Below, in pieces: positions 1 to 5,612 of a stretch of 5,612 bases of DNA. Position 1 is the first letter of the stretch, and each line of letters starts with the position of its first letter. A program made the position numbers and the translations under genes. The stretch comes from Spirochaetae bacterium HGW-Spirochaetae-7 (GTDB lineage: Bacteria > Spirochaetota > Spirochaetia > Treponematales > UBA12059). The notes under the pieces were generated by a model. The model ran no database searches. It saw nothing but the letters and a program-made list of their open reading frames with translations, and was not told where the DNA came from. The DNA is taken from positions 2,307 through 7,918 of the forward strand of contig PGXR01000191.1 in the NCBI GenBank assembly GCA_002839245.1, in the 5' to 3' direction.

Positions 1-1122
1 TCGTATTCCCGACGTGATGAAGGGGCTCTTCTGGTCGAAGGGGATGCCGTTCTTGTTTACAGTTATGCCCGCCTCGTCGAGCCACTTCTCCGCTTCCTTG
101 CCGGTGATGCCCAGGGGAGAGAGGTCGACGAGCATGAGGTGGTTGTCGGTGCCGCCCGAGACGATGCGAACGCCGCCGGAGGCCAGTTCTTTGGCAAGCA
201 CCTTGGCATTGACGACGACCTGGCCTATGTAGGCCTTGTACTCCTGCGACAGCGCTTCCTTGAAGGCCACCGCCTTGGCTGCGGTGATATGGCACAAGGG
301 ACCGCCCTGGATGCCCGGGAAAATCGTGCCGTCTATCAGTTCCGACCACATCTTGACCCGGTCGCCCTTCGGCGTCTTGACGCCTATCGAGTTTTCCTTG
401 TCGATGCCGATAAAAATCGCGCCTCCGCGTGGCCCGCGGAGGGTCTTGTGCGTCGTCGTCGTCGTAAAATCGGCTATCTTGACGGGGCTGGGATGTACAC
501 CGCCCGCTACGAGGCCGGCGATATGGGCCATGTCGACCATGAACAGCGCGCCGACCTCGTCAGCTATCTTCCTGAATCGATCGAAGTCGATGATGCGCGG
601 GTAGGCGCTGGCTCCTGCGATTATCATCTTCGGGCGTCCCTCGCGCGCAAGCCGGGCCAGTTCATCGTAGTCTATCGTCTCGGTCTCGCGGTTGACGCCG
701 TAGCGGATGACGTTGTAGAGCTTGCCGGAGAACGACACGGGCGCTCCGTGCGTCAGGTGCCCGCCATGGGCGAGGTCCATGCCGAGTATCGTATCGCCGG
801 GCTTGAGCGCGGCGAAGTAGACGCCCATGTTGGCCTGTGATCCGGAATGTGGCTGGACATTGACGTAGTCCGCGCCGAACAACTCCTTGGCGCGGTCCCG
901 GGCGAGGTTCTCGGCCATGTCGACGAATTCGCAGCCGCCGTAGTAACGATGGCCGGGATAGCCCTCGGCATATTTATTGGTCAGGACGGAACCGGCGGCT
1001 TCCATCACGGCCCTGGACGCGTAGTTCTCGCTGGCTATCAGTTCGAGGTTGTTTCGCTGGCGATCCTCCTCGAGGCCGATGGCCTTCCAGAGCTCGGGAT
1101 CTGATTTCTTTATATATGACAT
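1..1122 (-). CDS. glyA: Serine hydroxymethyltransferase, 3' end cut by window edge
   Basis: This cytoplasmic PLP enzyme interconverts serine plus tetrahydrofolate with glycine plus 5,10-methylene-tetrahydrofolate, the main source of one-carbon units. I translated 374 codons from the ATG at 1122 with no stop before the window edge. Conserved SHMT blocks appear in order: ELIASENY (27-34), LTNKYAEGYPGHRYYGG (47-63), NVQPHSGSQAN (88-98), LAHGGHLTHG (117-126), VDMAHIAGL (196-204), the PLP-lysine block TTTTTHKTLRGPRGG (K226 forms the Schiff base), FPGIQGGP (268-275), SGGTDNH (322-328) and SPFITSGIR at the edge. Compared with my recollection of the 417-residue E. coli enzyme, about 45-50 C-terminal residues are missing. 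The segment around residues 240-262 is about 12 residues longer than in E. coli; other bacterial SHMTs also carry a longer loop here. The start is supported by a strong AAGGAGG ribosome-binding site 5 nt upstream. A 116-nt gap with its own probable promoter separates it from the preceding operon, so it is likely transcribed independently. Confidence 0.97.
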   Translation of the reverse strand, partial: MSYIKKSDPELWKAIGLEEDRQRNNLELIASENYASRAVMEAAGSVLTNKYAEGYPGHRYYGGCEFVDMAENLARDRAKELFGADYVNVQPHSGSQANMGVYFAALKPGDTILGMDLAHGGHLTHGAPVSFSGKLYNVIRYGVNRETETIDYDELARLAREGRPKMIIAGASAYPRIIDFDRFRKIADEVGALFMVDMAHIAGLVAGGVHPSPVKIADFTTTTTHKTLRGPRGGAIFIGIDKENSIGVKTPKGDRVKMWSELIDGTIFPGIQGGPLCHITAAKAVAFKEALSQEYKAYIGQVVVNAKVLAKELASGGVRIVSGGTDNHLMLVDLSPLGITGKEAEKWLDEAGITVNKNGIPFDQKSPFITSGIR

Positions 1123-1127
1123 GAAAG

Positions 1128-1134
1128 CCTCCTT
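1128..1134 (-). promoter_or_regulatory. Ribosome-binding site of glyA
   Basis: The minus strand reads AAGGAGG, a near-perfect Shine-Dalgarno sequence, with 5 nt to the ATG at 1122. It fixes the glyA start and is the strongest such site in the window. Confidence 0.85.
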
Positions 1135-1148
1135 ATTGGAACGACGAC

Positions 1149-1157
1149 AGCATACCA
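1149..1157 (-). promoter_or_regulatory. Possible extended -10 promoter element for glyA
   Basis: The minus strand reads TGGTATGCT, an extended -10 form (TG, one base, then TATGCT, which matches TATAAT at 4 of 6 positions). It lies about 27 nt upstream of the glyA start and would give a short leader of about 20 nt containing the ribosome-binding site. The -35 region is poor: TTGCTT lies upstream but with a spacing of 22 nt, too long for a standard promoter. An extended -10 can compensate for this. This is inference from base matches only. Confidence 0.4.
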
Positions 1158-1238
1158 CGATCCGCCCGATATGAGAAAGCAAGAAACGCCGCGTACCATC
1201 AAACCGGAGAGGCGCGAGGACAATACCGGCATTCCCGG

Positions 1239-2927
1239 TCAGTATACCCCGGTGATCTCGACGTCGCTCCAAAACGAGGTGTAGGAAGGAAGGTCCCCAC
1301 CCGCTTCCTCGAAGATGTTCTGGAAGGAGTAGCGCCTGGCGGCCCCTACCGTGCGGCCGTCGGGAGCCATCCTGTCGACCTTGGCCAGTCCGCGTGAAAA
1401 GGCTATGTGCCGGTCGTCCATGTTGCCGAAATACCTCGAACGATCCGGGAACGGCGGGATGAAGTCTCCGACGGTCGCGCCGGAGACGAACACCGGGTCC
1501 ACCGGAATCCAGCCGAATCCATACACGTAGAACTCTACCCAGGCATGGTTCCAGGCGCGCCTTGAATCGTCCACGACCACGCCGGCGACAGGCAGGGCCG
1601 GAACGCCGGAGGCCCTGAGGATGGCCGCGTACAGCAACGCCATGTCCCACGAATCCGCCCTTGCCGCTGCCAGCGCGTCGGCGGGCTTCACGGATACTGC
1701 CCCGGCGTCGAAGCGGACCGCCTGGGACAGCGCAGCCAGGGCGGCGGAGGCTATCCTGTACTGGTTCCTTTCCTTGCCGGCAGCCTTTTTCGCGAAGGCC
1801 CTGATAGCCGGATCGTCGGAGGGAACCAGGGAGTCGGCCTCCACGAAGGTCGCATACAGGCGAGGCGCGTTGGACGGCACCGGCTTGATGGCGTCGACCT
1901 TGACGTCCGTCTCGATGCCGTAGACCTGGATGAGGTGATCCTGCCCGACGCTCACCAGCCTGTTGGGCTGAAGGTCGACGAGGCGGTAGGCCGACAAGCC
2001 GCGGTAATCGGCGAGCAGGGGCTCGGTCGTCCTGTTCAGCGTCTTGAGTCCCCGCTGCGACGGGGTATCCGCGGGGAAGGGCATCCACAGCGACAGAGTA
2101 TTGGGTCCTGACGAATTGACGCGCGATATCGTGACGAAGCTCGAAAGCGCGTACGTCCTCCGTCCGCGGTACGCTTTCGTGCCGGGCATGTCGGTCACCT
2201 GGAAATAGCGCACCTGGCTCGTACCCTTGTCTGTCCTGACCGCGACGCCCCCGGTCATCGCGCCGTCAGGCACGCGGACGCGTATCTCCTTGTCGGACCA
2301 GCTCTCGTACTCGCCGGAAGCATCCTGAGGGCTCGTGTAGCCTCGTCCGGTCTCCTCGCTCTGCAGCGGCACTGCCGCTTCGCCCATCCACGTGAAAAGC
2401 ACGGCGGAGTCGCCCCTGTTGGTTCCGAAATTGAGCCCCCGGATCGACAGCGCCGAACCGATGGCGCCGGCGTCGGCCGAAAGCGATTCTATCGTCGGTC
2501 CTAGTGTCTGGGCTCCGGAGCCTGCCGGGGACGATGGCAGCAGCGCACGGCTCATGAACATCCTGGCATTCGAACGACCCTTCACGTTGACGACGCGGAC
2601 CAGGCTCGACTCGGCATAGAGCGGGACCCTGAGCTCTATGAGGACATCCGACCATGACAGGTACGACGATGAGGTCGCGGCCGCGCCGTCGAATTCGACC
2701 CTCCCCTCGCCACGTTCGCTGCCGAAGTGCCTGCCCTGGACACGGAGCATCGCCCCGGGCTCGCCTATGGCCGGGTCGACCGACTCGACGACGGGCCGCT
2801 CCGTCCTTGCCTTGGCAAGCGAGATGAATACCGCGGCCATGCCGACGAGCATGATGCCGGCGATGATAATGACAGGCCGGTGGCGACCTCGTTTCGGCGG
2901 CTTTGGAGGGGAAAAGGCAATCCTCAC
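1239..2927 (-). CDS. Membrane-anchored IPT/TIG-repeat protein with cysteine-less transglutaminase-like domain
   Basis: This 562-residue protein starts at the GTG at 2927. That start overlaps the upstream stop as GTGA; the frame stays open further upstream, but only as a shadow of the preceding gene. Residues 1-18 are basic (PKRGRHRP) and cytoplasmic. Residues 19-38 form one hydrophobic signal-anchor helix, so the rest is probably outside the inner membrane. Two IPT/TIG immunoglobulin-like repeats follow at about 45-126 and 143-245. Each has a G-x-x-L-x-[VI]-x-G-x-x-F-G block and ends in a matching strand (SWSDVLIELRVP and SWSDKEIRVRVP). Residues 255-380 resemble the linker often found before transglutaminase-like domains. 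The fold core at about 388-480 contains SWDMALLYAAILRASGVPA, HAWVEFYVYGFGW and PVDPV. Aligned to the usual Cys-His-Asp triad these give S426, H461 and D477. The catalytic Cys is therefore Ser, and the whole protein has no Cys. It may be a non-catalytic binding module, or possibly a serine-based enzyme. Its substrate is unknown. Confidence 0.85.
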   Translation of the reverse strand: MRIAFSPPKPPKRGRHRPVIIIAGIMLVGMAAVFISLAKARTERPVVESVDPAIGEPGAMLRVQGRHFGSERGEGRVEFDGAAATSSSYLSWSDVLIELRVPLYAESSLVRVVNVKGRSNARMFMSRALLPSSPAGSGAQTLGPTIESLSADAGAIGSALSIRGLNFGTNRGDSAVLFTWMGEAAVPLQSEETGRGYTSPQDASGEYESWSDKEIRVRVPDGAMTGGVAVRTDKGTSQVRYFQVTDMPGTKAYRGRRTYALSSFVTISRVNSSGPNTLSLWMPFPADTPSQRGLKTLNRTTEPLLADYRGLSAYRLVDLQPNRLVSVGQDHLIQVYGIETDVKVDAIKPVPSNAPRLYATFVEADSLVPSDDPAIRAFAKKAAGKERNQYRIASAALAALSQAVRFDAGAVSVKPADALAAARADSWDMALLYAAILRASGVPALPVAGVVVDDSRRAWNHAWVEFYVYGFGWIPVDPVFVSGATVGDFIPPFPDRSRYFGNMDDRHIAFSRGLAKVDRMAPDGRTVGAARRYSFQNIFEEAGGDLPSYTSFWSDVEITGVY

Positions 2928-3466
2928 GGCTTGGCCTGGTCCTTGTTTTGCGCTTCCTGGGCAGGGGGAACCGCGGGGTCCGGACGGTACTTGTCGATCA
3001 CCAGCTCGACGCGGAGAGGAGAGCTGCCTTCTCCCTGCGAGCCGAATGGATAGAACAGCACGCGCTCGCCGAATTTTACCGACAGCGTATCGACCGTCGT
3101 CCTGTAGCGCAGGCCGGCTTCGCCTTCCTTGTACCAAACCTGGCCCTGCGCTACGAGCATGAGGCCGCCAGCCTTGTCCTTGTACGGCGTCACGGTGATG
3201 ACTATCGCCACGTCCTTGCCTATCATCTTGATGGAAACCGAAGACCCGGGAATCGTATACTTGACGTCGCCGGCTTGCCAGCTGGGCTCTTCTGACGGCT
3301 TGCCGACTGAGGCGGCTATGGATACGGTGAGCGCCTCGCCGAGCAAGGCGGCAGGTATGGCCGCTATCGAGCCGGAGTCGGCCAACGGGGTGCCCTGTGC
3401 CCATGCGGGGAAGGTGGCGAGCGCGGCCGCGAAGAACGTCATGCCGGCGAACAGGCTACGCCTCAC
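2924..3466 (-). CDS. Exported beta-rich protein of unknown function
   Basis: I do not recognise a family for this 180-residue protein. The GTG start at 3466 overlaps the anti-sigma stop (GTGA). It is preferred over the later ATG (M9) because it gives a classical signal peptide: basic MRR, a hydrophobic core at about 5-19, and a signal peptidase I site PAWA|Q after residue 23. There is no lipobox and no cysteine, so the mature form should be a soluble periplasmic or secreted protein. Residues 45-160 alternate hydrophobic and polar residues in a beta-strand pattern (for example SVSIKMIGKDVAIVITVTPY, then VAQGQVWYKE and RTTVDTLSVKFGERVLFYP). The C-terminal tail, from about 162, is Pro/Gln/Lys-rich and probably disordered. 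Its position between the anti-sigma factor and the membrane-anchored IPT/transglutaminase-like protein suggests that it works with one of them outside the inner membrane. That is inferred from context only. Confidence 0.8.
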   Translation of the reverse strand: MRRSLFAGMTFFAAALATFPAWAQGTPLADSGSIAAIPAALLGEALTVSIAASVGKPSEEPSWQAGDVKYTIPGSSVSIKMIGKDVAIVITVTPYKDKAGGLMLVAQGQVWYKEGEAGLRYRTTVDTLSVKFGERVLFYPFGSQGEGSSPLRVELVIDKYRPDPAVPPAQEAQNKDQAKP

Positions 3467-4023
3467 CGGCGGATCCCGTTCTGGTAATCGGCCTCGCGCA
3501 CGATGAAGGGTTCACCGGCATTTACGCCGAAGGCTTCTGCCGGGAGGGTAATATTGATGTTGACGGCCGAATTCTGCCTCGAGATAAAATCGATGACCGA
3601 TTCTATTCCCATGCCCGAAGTCGCTACCGAGCTGGCTTCGGCGGAACGTCTGACCGCCAGCCTCAAGTCCGCGTTGCGGTGACCGCTTGCGGCAAGCGCA
3701 AGGCCCATCGCCATGATGGCTACGGCGGCTGCGGCTGCCAACGGCGCGGGAATGGAAAGCCTGCGGCCACCGAACGCGTAGAGGCGACCGGACTGCCGGG
3801 GCGAGGCCGACGCTATGCGACCGGCGACGCGGGCCCTGACAGCCTCGGCGGTCGCCCCGAAGGTGGCTACCTCGGCCGCGAACAGAGCCCGGGTCATATC
3901 CATGGACTTGACGGCGCCCGTGCAGGCCGCGCAACTGCGTACATGCCGCTCGAGCGTCTCGCGCCATGGGGAAGGGACTTCGCCGTCCAGCCAGGCTGAT
4001 AAAAGCTCACGATCGGGACACAT
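3463..4023 (-). CDS. Membrane-anchored zinc-binding (ZAS-type) anti-sigma factor
   Basis: This 186-residue protein is predicted to hold the ECF sigma factor encoded just upstream inactive at the inner membrane. The cytoplasmic N-terminal domain begins CPDRELLSAWLDGEV and carries HVRSCAAC (H27, C31, C34), the H-x3-C-x2-C signature of zinc-binding anti-sigma domains. C2 lies 25 residues before H27, where RsrA and ChrR have their fourth zinc ligand. A basic and Ser-rich linker follows, then one membrane helix at about 92-113. The remaining roughly 70 residues are probably periplasmic and end in EPFIVREADYQ. An ATG at 4032 is also in frame, but the ribosome-binding sequence GGGAGG directly abuts it. 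The ATG at 4023 has a workable 9-nt spacing and gives the typical short start MCPD. The gene overlaps the sigma gene by 17 nt and the next gene by 4 nt, so coupled translation is likely, which would keep sigma and anti-sigma amounts matched. Confidence 0.88.
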   Translation of the reverse strand: MCPDRELLSAWLDGEVPSPWRETLERHVRSCAACTGAVKSMDMTRALFAAEVATFGATAEAVRARVAGRIASASPRQSGRLYAFGGRRLSIPAPLAAAAAVAIMAMGLALAASGHRNADLRLAVRRSAEASSVATSGMGIESVIDFISRQNSAVNINITLPAEAFGVNAGEPFIVREADYQNGIRR

Positions 4024-4525
4024 CGTTACCATCCTCCCGCATCATTGCGGCAAGAGCCTCGCGGGCCCTGAAAACCCGGACCTTCACGTTGCCTTCGGCT
4101 ATGCCGAGCACGCGTCCAATTTCCTTGTAGTTGAGGAGGCCGTACTCCTTGAGCACCAGGACCATCCTGTATTTCTCGGGCAGCCTGTCCAGGTATCGCC
4201 TGATTTCCACGCTGGCCTCGCCCTTGATTGTCACGTCCTCGGGCGATTCGGATACACCGTCCATCTCCTTCAGGTAGCGCTGGTAGACCTTCTGCTCGCG
4301 CCCCTTGCGCTTTATCCAATTGAGGGCGTTGTTCTTCACCACGCGGATAAGCCAGTACTTGGCGTCGTCCTTGGTCGGGAAGATGCCCCAGCGCTCGACG
4401 GCCTTGATATACGAGTCGTGCACGACGTCCTCGGCGGCCTCGTCGGAGGCGGTAATCCTCCTGGCCACCCTGAAAAGCATCGTGAACGTCTCGTCGTACA
4501 AGGCCTTGAAGGCCAAGTCATCCAC
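4007..4525 (-). CDS. ECF-family RNA polymerase sigma factor
   Basis: This is a 172-residue sigma-70-family protein containing only regions 2 and 4, the layout and length of extracytoplasmic-function sigma factors. Region 2 spans about 6-74: the 2.1/2.2 helices run from FKALYDETFTMLFRVARRIT to AAEDVVHDSYIKAVERW, and the 2.3/2.4 part contains YWLIRVVKNNALNWIKRK. A variable linker rich in acidic residues follows (about 86-104). Region 4 (about 105-160) has the conserved LPEKYRMVLVLKEYGLLNYKEIGRVLGIAEG and the recognition helix NVKVRVFRAREAL. I chose the GTG at 4525 because AGAGGA lies 5 nt upstream and because it gives the normal short N-terminus before region 2. A TTG at 4546 is in frame and would add 7 residues (179 in all), but has a poor ribosome-binding site. 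The gene starts 38 nt after the cysS stop and overlaps its anti-sigma gene. No clear autoregulated promoter was found. Confidence 0.92.
   Translation of the reverse strand: MDDLAFKALYDETFTMLFRVARRITASDEAAEDVVHDSYIKAVERWGIFPTKDDAKYWLIRVVKNNALNWIKRKGREQKVYQRYLKEMDGVSESPEDVTIKGEASVEIRRYLDRLPEKYRMVLVLKEYGLLNYKEIGRVLGIAEGNVKVRVFRAREALAAMMREDGNDVSRS
4033..4038 (-). promoter_or_regulatory. Ribosome-binding site of the anti-sigma gene, inside the sigma gene
   Basis: The minus strand reads GGGAGG within the last codons of the sigma gene. It is 9 nt upstream of the ATG at 4023 and 0 nt upstream of the in-frame ATG at 4032, so it favours the downstream start. Confidence 0.6.
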
Positions 4526-4530
4526 GGCGT

Positions 4531-4536
4531 TCCTCT
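4531..4536 (-). promoter_or_regulatory. Ribosome-binding site deciding the sigma-factor start
   Basis: The minus strand reads AGAGGA with 5 nt to the GTG at 4525. The alternative TTG start at 4546 has only a G-run and a GAG placed 2 nt away, so this site supports the shorter product. Confidence 0.6.
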
Positions 4537-4563
4537 GGTTAAACAAATCTCGGCCCCCGTCCG

Positions 4564-5612
4564 TTACGCGCGGGACTCGGGCAAGAATTTCCAGGTGGTG
4601 CCGCCGGGGCCGTCCTCGAGGATGATGCCCCTCGCCTTGAGGCCGTCACGTATCGCGTCGGCCCTTGCAAAGTCCATGGCTTTCTTCGCCGTGATCCGCT
4701 CCTCGATCAGGCTCGCCACCTCGGCCGCGAGAGCTACGTCGACCGGAGCCGCCTCGACTCGGCGGACGCCGGCAAGCCCCAGACCGAGAACGCGGTCCAT
4801 GTCGAAGGCCGCTCCGAGAGCGTCGGCCGCCGGGACGTTCTGCTCGCGCAGCACACCCCACAGTTCCGCCAGGCCCCGCGGCGTCGACAGGTCGTCCTCC
4901 ACGGCAGCGCGGAACGAGGCGACGCGTGCCGCCGCCGCCGGGCATAGCAGGGCTACCGGCGTCGGACCGTTTCCGCCCTCCGGCACCTTTTCGCGCAGGG
5001 CCAGCACGCGCTCGACGAGAGACCGGCGCGAAGCGCGGGACGAGTCGAGGGCCTCGTAGGAGAACTGCAGCTGGGAACGGTAGTGCCCGCCCAGGAGGAA
5101 GTAGCGATAATCAAGCGGTTGATAACCGGCATCGACCAGCGTCTTGAGCGTCAGGAAGCCAGCCTTGGACTTGCTCATCTTGCCCGCGCCCACCACGAGG
5201 AACTCGTGGTGCAGCCAGTAGCGCACCCATTTCTTCATGGTTGCCGCCTCGCTCTGGGCGATCTCGTTGGTATGGTGCACCGGTATGTGGTCTATTCCGC
5301 CTGCGTGGATGTCGAAGCTGTCGCCCAGGTACTTCATGCTCATCGCCGAGCATTCGATATGCCAGCCCGGATACCCCCGCCCCCACGGACTGTCCCAGAC
5401 CAGCGCCTGGTTCTCGAACTTGCTCTTGGTGAACCAGAGAACGAAATCCTGCGGGTTCCTTTTGTTGCCGTCGACCTCGATGCGGGATCCTGACTGCTGC
5501 TCGTCGAGCCTGAGCATCGCCAGCTCGCCATACGAGGGAAATTTCGATACGTCGAAATACAGGTTGCCACCTGACTGGTAGGTAAAGCCGTTGGCTTCGA
5601 TGCGCTGTATCA
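4564..5612 (-). CDS. cysS: Cysteinyl-tRNA synthetase, 5' end cut by window edge
   Basis: This cytoplasmic class I aminoacyl-tRNA synthetase attaches cysteine to tRNA-Cys using ATP. The reading frame enters at the window edge (first full codon at 5610) and runs 348 residues to a TAA stop. The visible part starts in the catalytic domain at IEANGFTYQSGGNLYFDV. It then shows NPQDFVLW, SPWGRGYPGWHIECSAM, GGIDHIPVHHTNEIAQSEA, the ATP-binding loop KMSKS (fragment residues 144-148) and GHYRSQLQFSYEAL. A helical tRNA-binding domain follows, ending in the family's GIILEDGPGGTTW block. C87, H112 and E116 of the fragment match the spacing of three of the four E. coli zinc ligands (C209, H234, E238). Roughly 120-130 N-terminal residues, including the first zinc Cys and the HIGH motif, lie outside the window. 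HHTNE replaces the HHENE of E. coli but keeps the H and E ligands. The ATG at 5517 is internal, not the start. Confidence 0.97.
   Translation of the reverse strand, partial: IQRIEANGFTYQSGGNLYFDVSKFPSYGELAMLRLDEQQSGSRIEVDGNKRNPQDFVLWFTKSKFENQALVWDSPWGRGYPGWHIECSAMSMKYLGDSFDIHAGGIDHIPVHHTNEIAQSEAATMKKWVRYWLHHEFLVVGAGKMSKSKAGFLTLKTLVDAGYQPLDYRYFLLGGHYRSQLQFSYEALDSSRASRRSLVERVLALREKVPEGGNGPTPVALLCPAAAARVASFRAAVEDDLSTPRGLAELWGVLREQNVPAADALGAAFDMDRVLGLGLAGVRRVEAAPVDVALAAEVASLIEERITAKKAMDFARADAIRDGLKARGIILEDGPGGTTWKFLPESRA

Noticed and set aside
452..468. CGT trinucleotide run on the plus strand
   Set aside because: It encodes the conserved poly-Thr stretch before the PLP lysine of GlyA, a normal family feature rather than an expanded repeat.
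139..840. Plus-strand open frame (233 codons)
   Set aside because: It lies entirely antisense to glyA, whose protein sequence is strongly conserved across this span.
1123..1238. Glycine riboswitch or other leader RNA upstream of glyA
   Set aside because: The gap is only 116 nt, the probable -10 element lies close to the start, and no conserved aptamer core or long paired stems are visible.
1225..1239. Short inverted repeat (ACCGG / CCGGT, 5-nt loop) just after the operon's last gene
   Set aside because: The stem is only 5 bp, begins in the stop codon and is not followed by a T-run, so it is not a convincing intrinsic terminator.
2927..3404. N-terminal 159-residue extension of the IPT/transglutaminase-like frame
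   Set aside because: It is an out-of-frame reading of the exported-protein gene, Arg/Gly/Ser-rich and without domain features. The GTG at 2927 gives a proper cytoplasmic tail and anchor helix.
4566..4592. ECF-like promoter (GGAAATT ... CGTAA) at the end of cysS, upstream of the sigma gene
   Set aside because: The -35-like element lacks the usual GGAAC, the -10 lacks CGTC and the spacing is longer than usual. The bases are also fully explained by the conserved cysS C-terminus.
3815..5059. Long plus-strand open frame (414 codons) opposite the sigma, anti-sigma and cysS genes
   Set aside because: It is antisense to three confidently identified genes and its translation is low-complexity, Arg/Ser/Ala-rich near the end with no recognisable domain. 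Long antisense frames are expected in GC-rich coding DNA.

Overview
The window is GC-rich bacterial DNA in which every gene I can support lies on the minus strand, so genes are read from high to low coordinates. Two housekeeping genes cut by the window edges flank a compact four-gene unit. The organism cannot be fixed from this segment. The CysRS variant (HHTNE in place of HHENE around its zinc ligands), the SHMT with an extra loop and the high GC content fit several lineages. A spirochaete-like bacterium is my tentative guess, not a demonstrated assignment.

In transcription order the layout is: (1) 5612-4564, the C-terminal three quarters of cysS (cysteinyl-tRNA synthetase); (2) 4525-4007, an ECF-type RNA polymerase sigma factor; (3) 4023-3463, a membrane-anchored zinc-binding (ZAS-type) anti-sigma factor; (4) 3466-2924, an unrecognised exported beta-rich protein; (5) 2927-1239, a membrane-anchored protein with two IPT/TIG repeats and a transglutaminase-like fold; (6) a 116-nt gap with a probable promoter; (7) 1122-1, glyA (serine hydroxymethyltransferase), lacking its last roughly 45-50 residues.

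Genes 2-5 overlap one another: by 17 nt for sigma/anti-sigma, then twice by 4 nt as GTGA. They are therefore very probably one translationally coupled operon. The sigma factor begins only 38 nt after the cysS stop, so read-through from cysS is likely. The simplest reading is an envelope-sensing unit: the anti-sigma factor holds the sigma factor at the inner membrane, and the two downstream products act outside the membrane, either as sensing partners or as outputs.

The most interesting point is that the transglutaminase-like protein contains no cysteine at all. Serine occupies the position of the catalytic cysteine, while the His and Asp of the triad are kept. The anti-sigma factor has a complete Cys-His-Cys-Cys zinc-site pattern like that of redox-sensing RsrA.

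No RNA genes, mobile elements, CRISPR arrays or convincing intrinsic terminators were found, and there is no gene-free stretch longer than about 120 bases.
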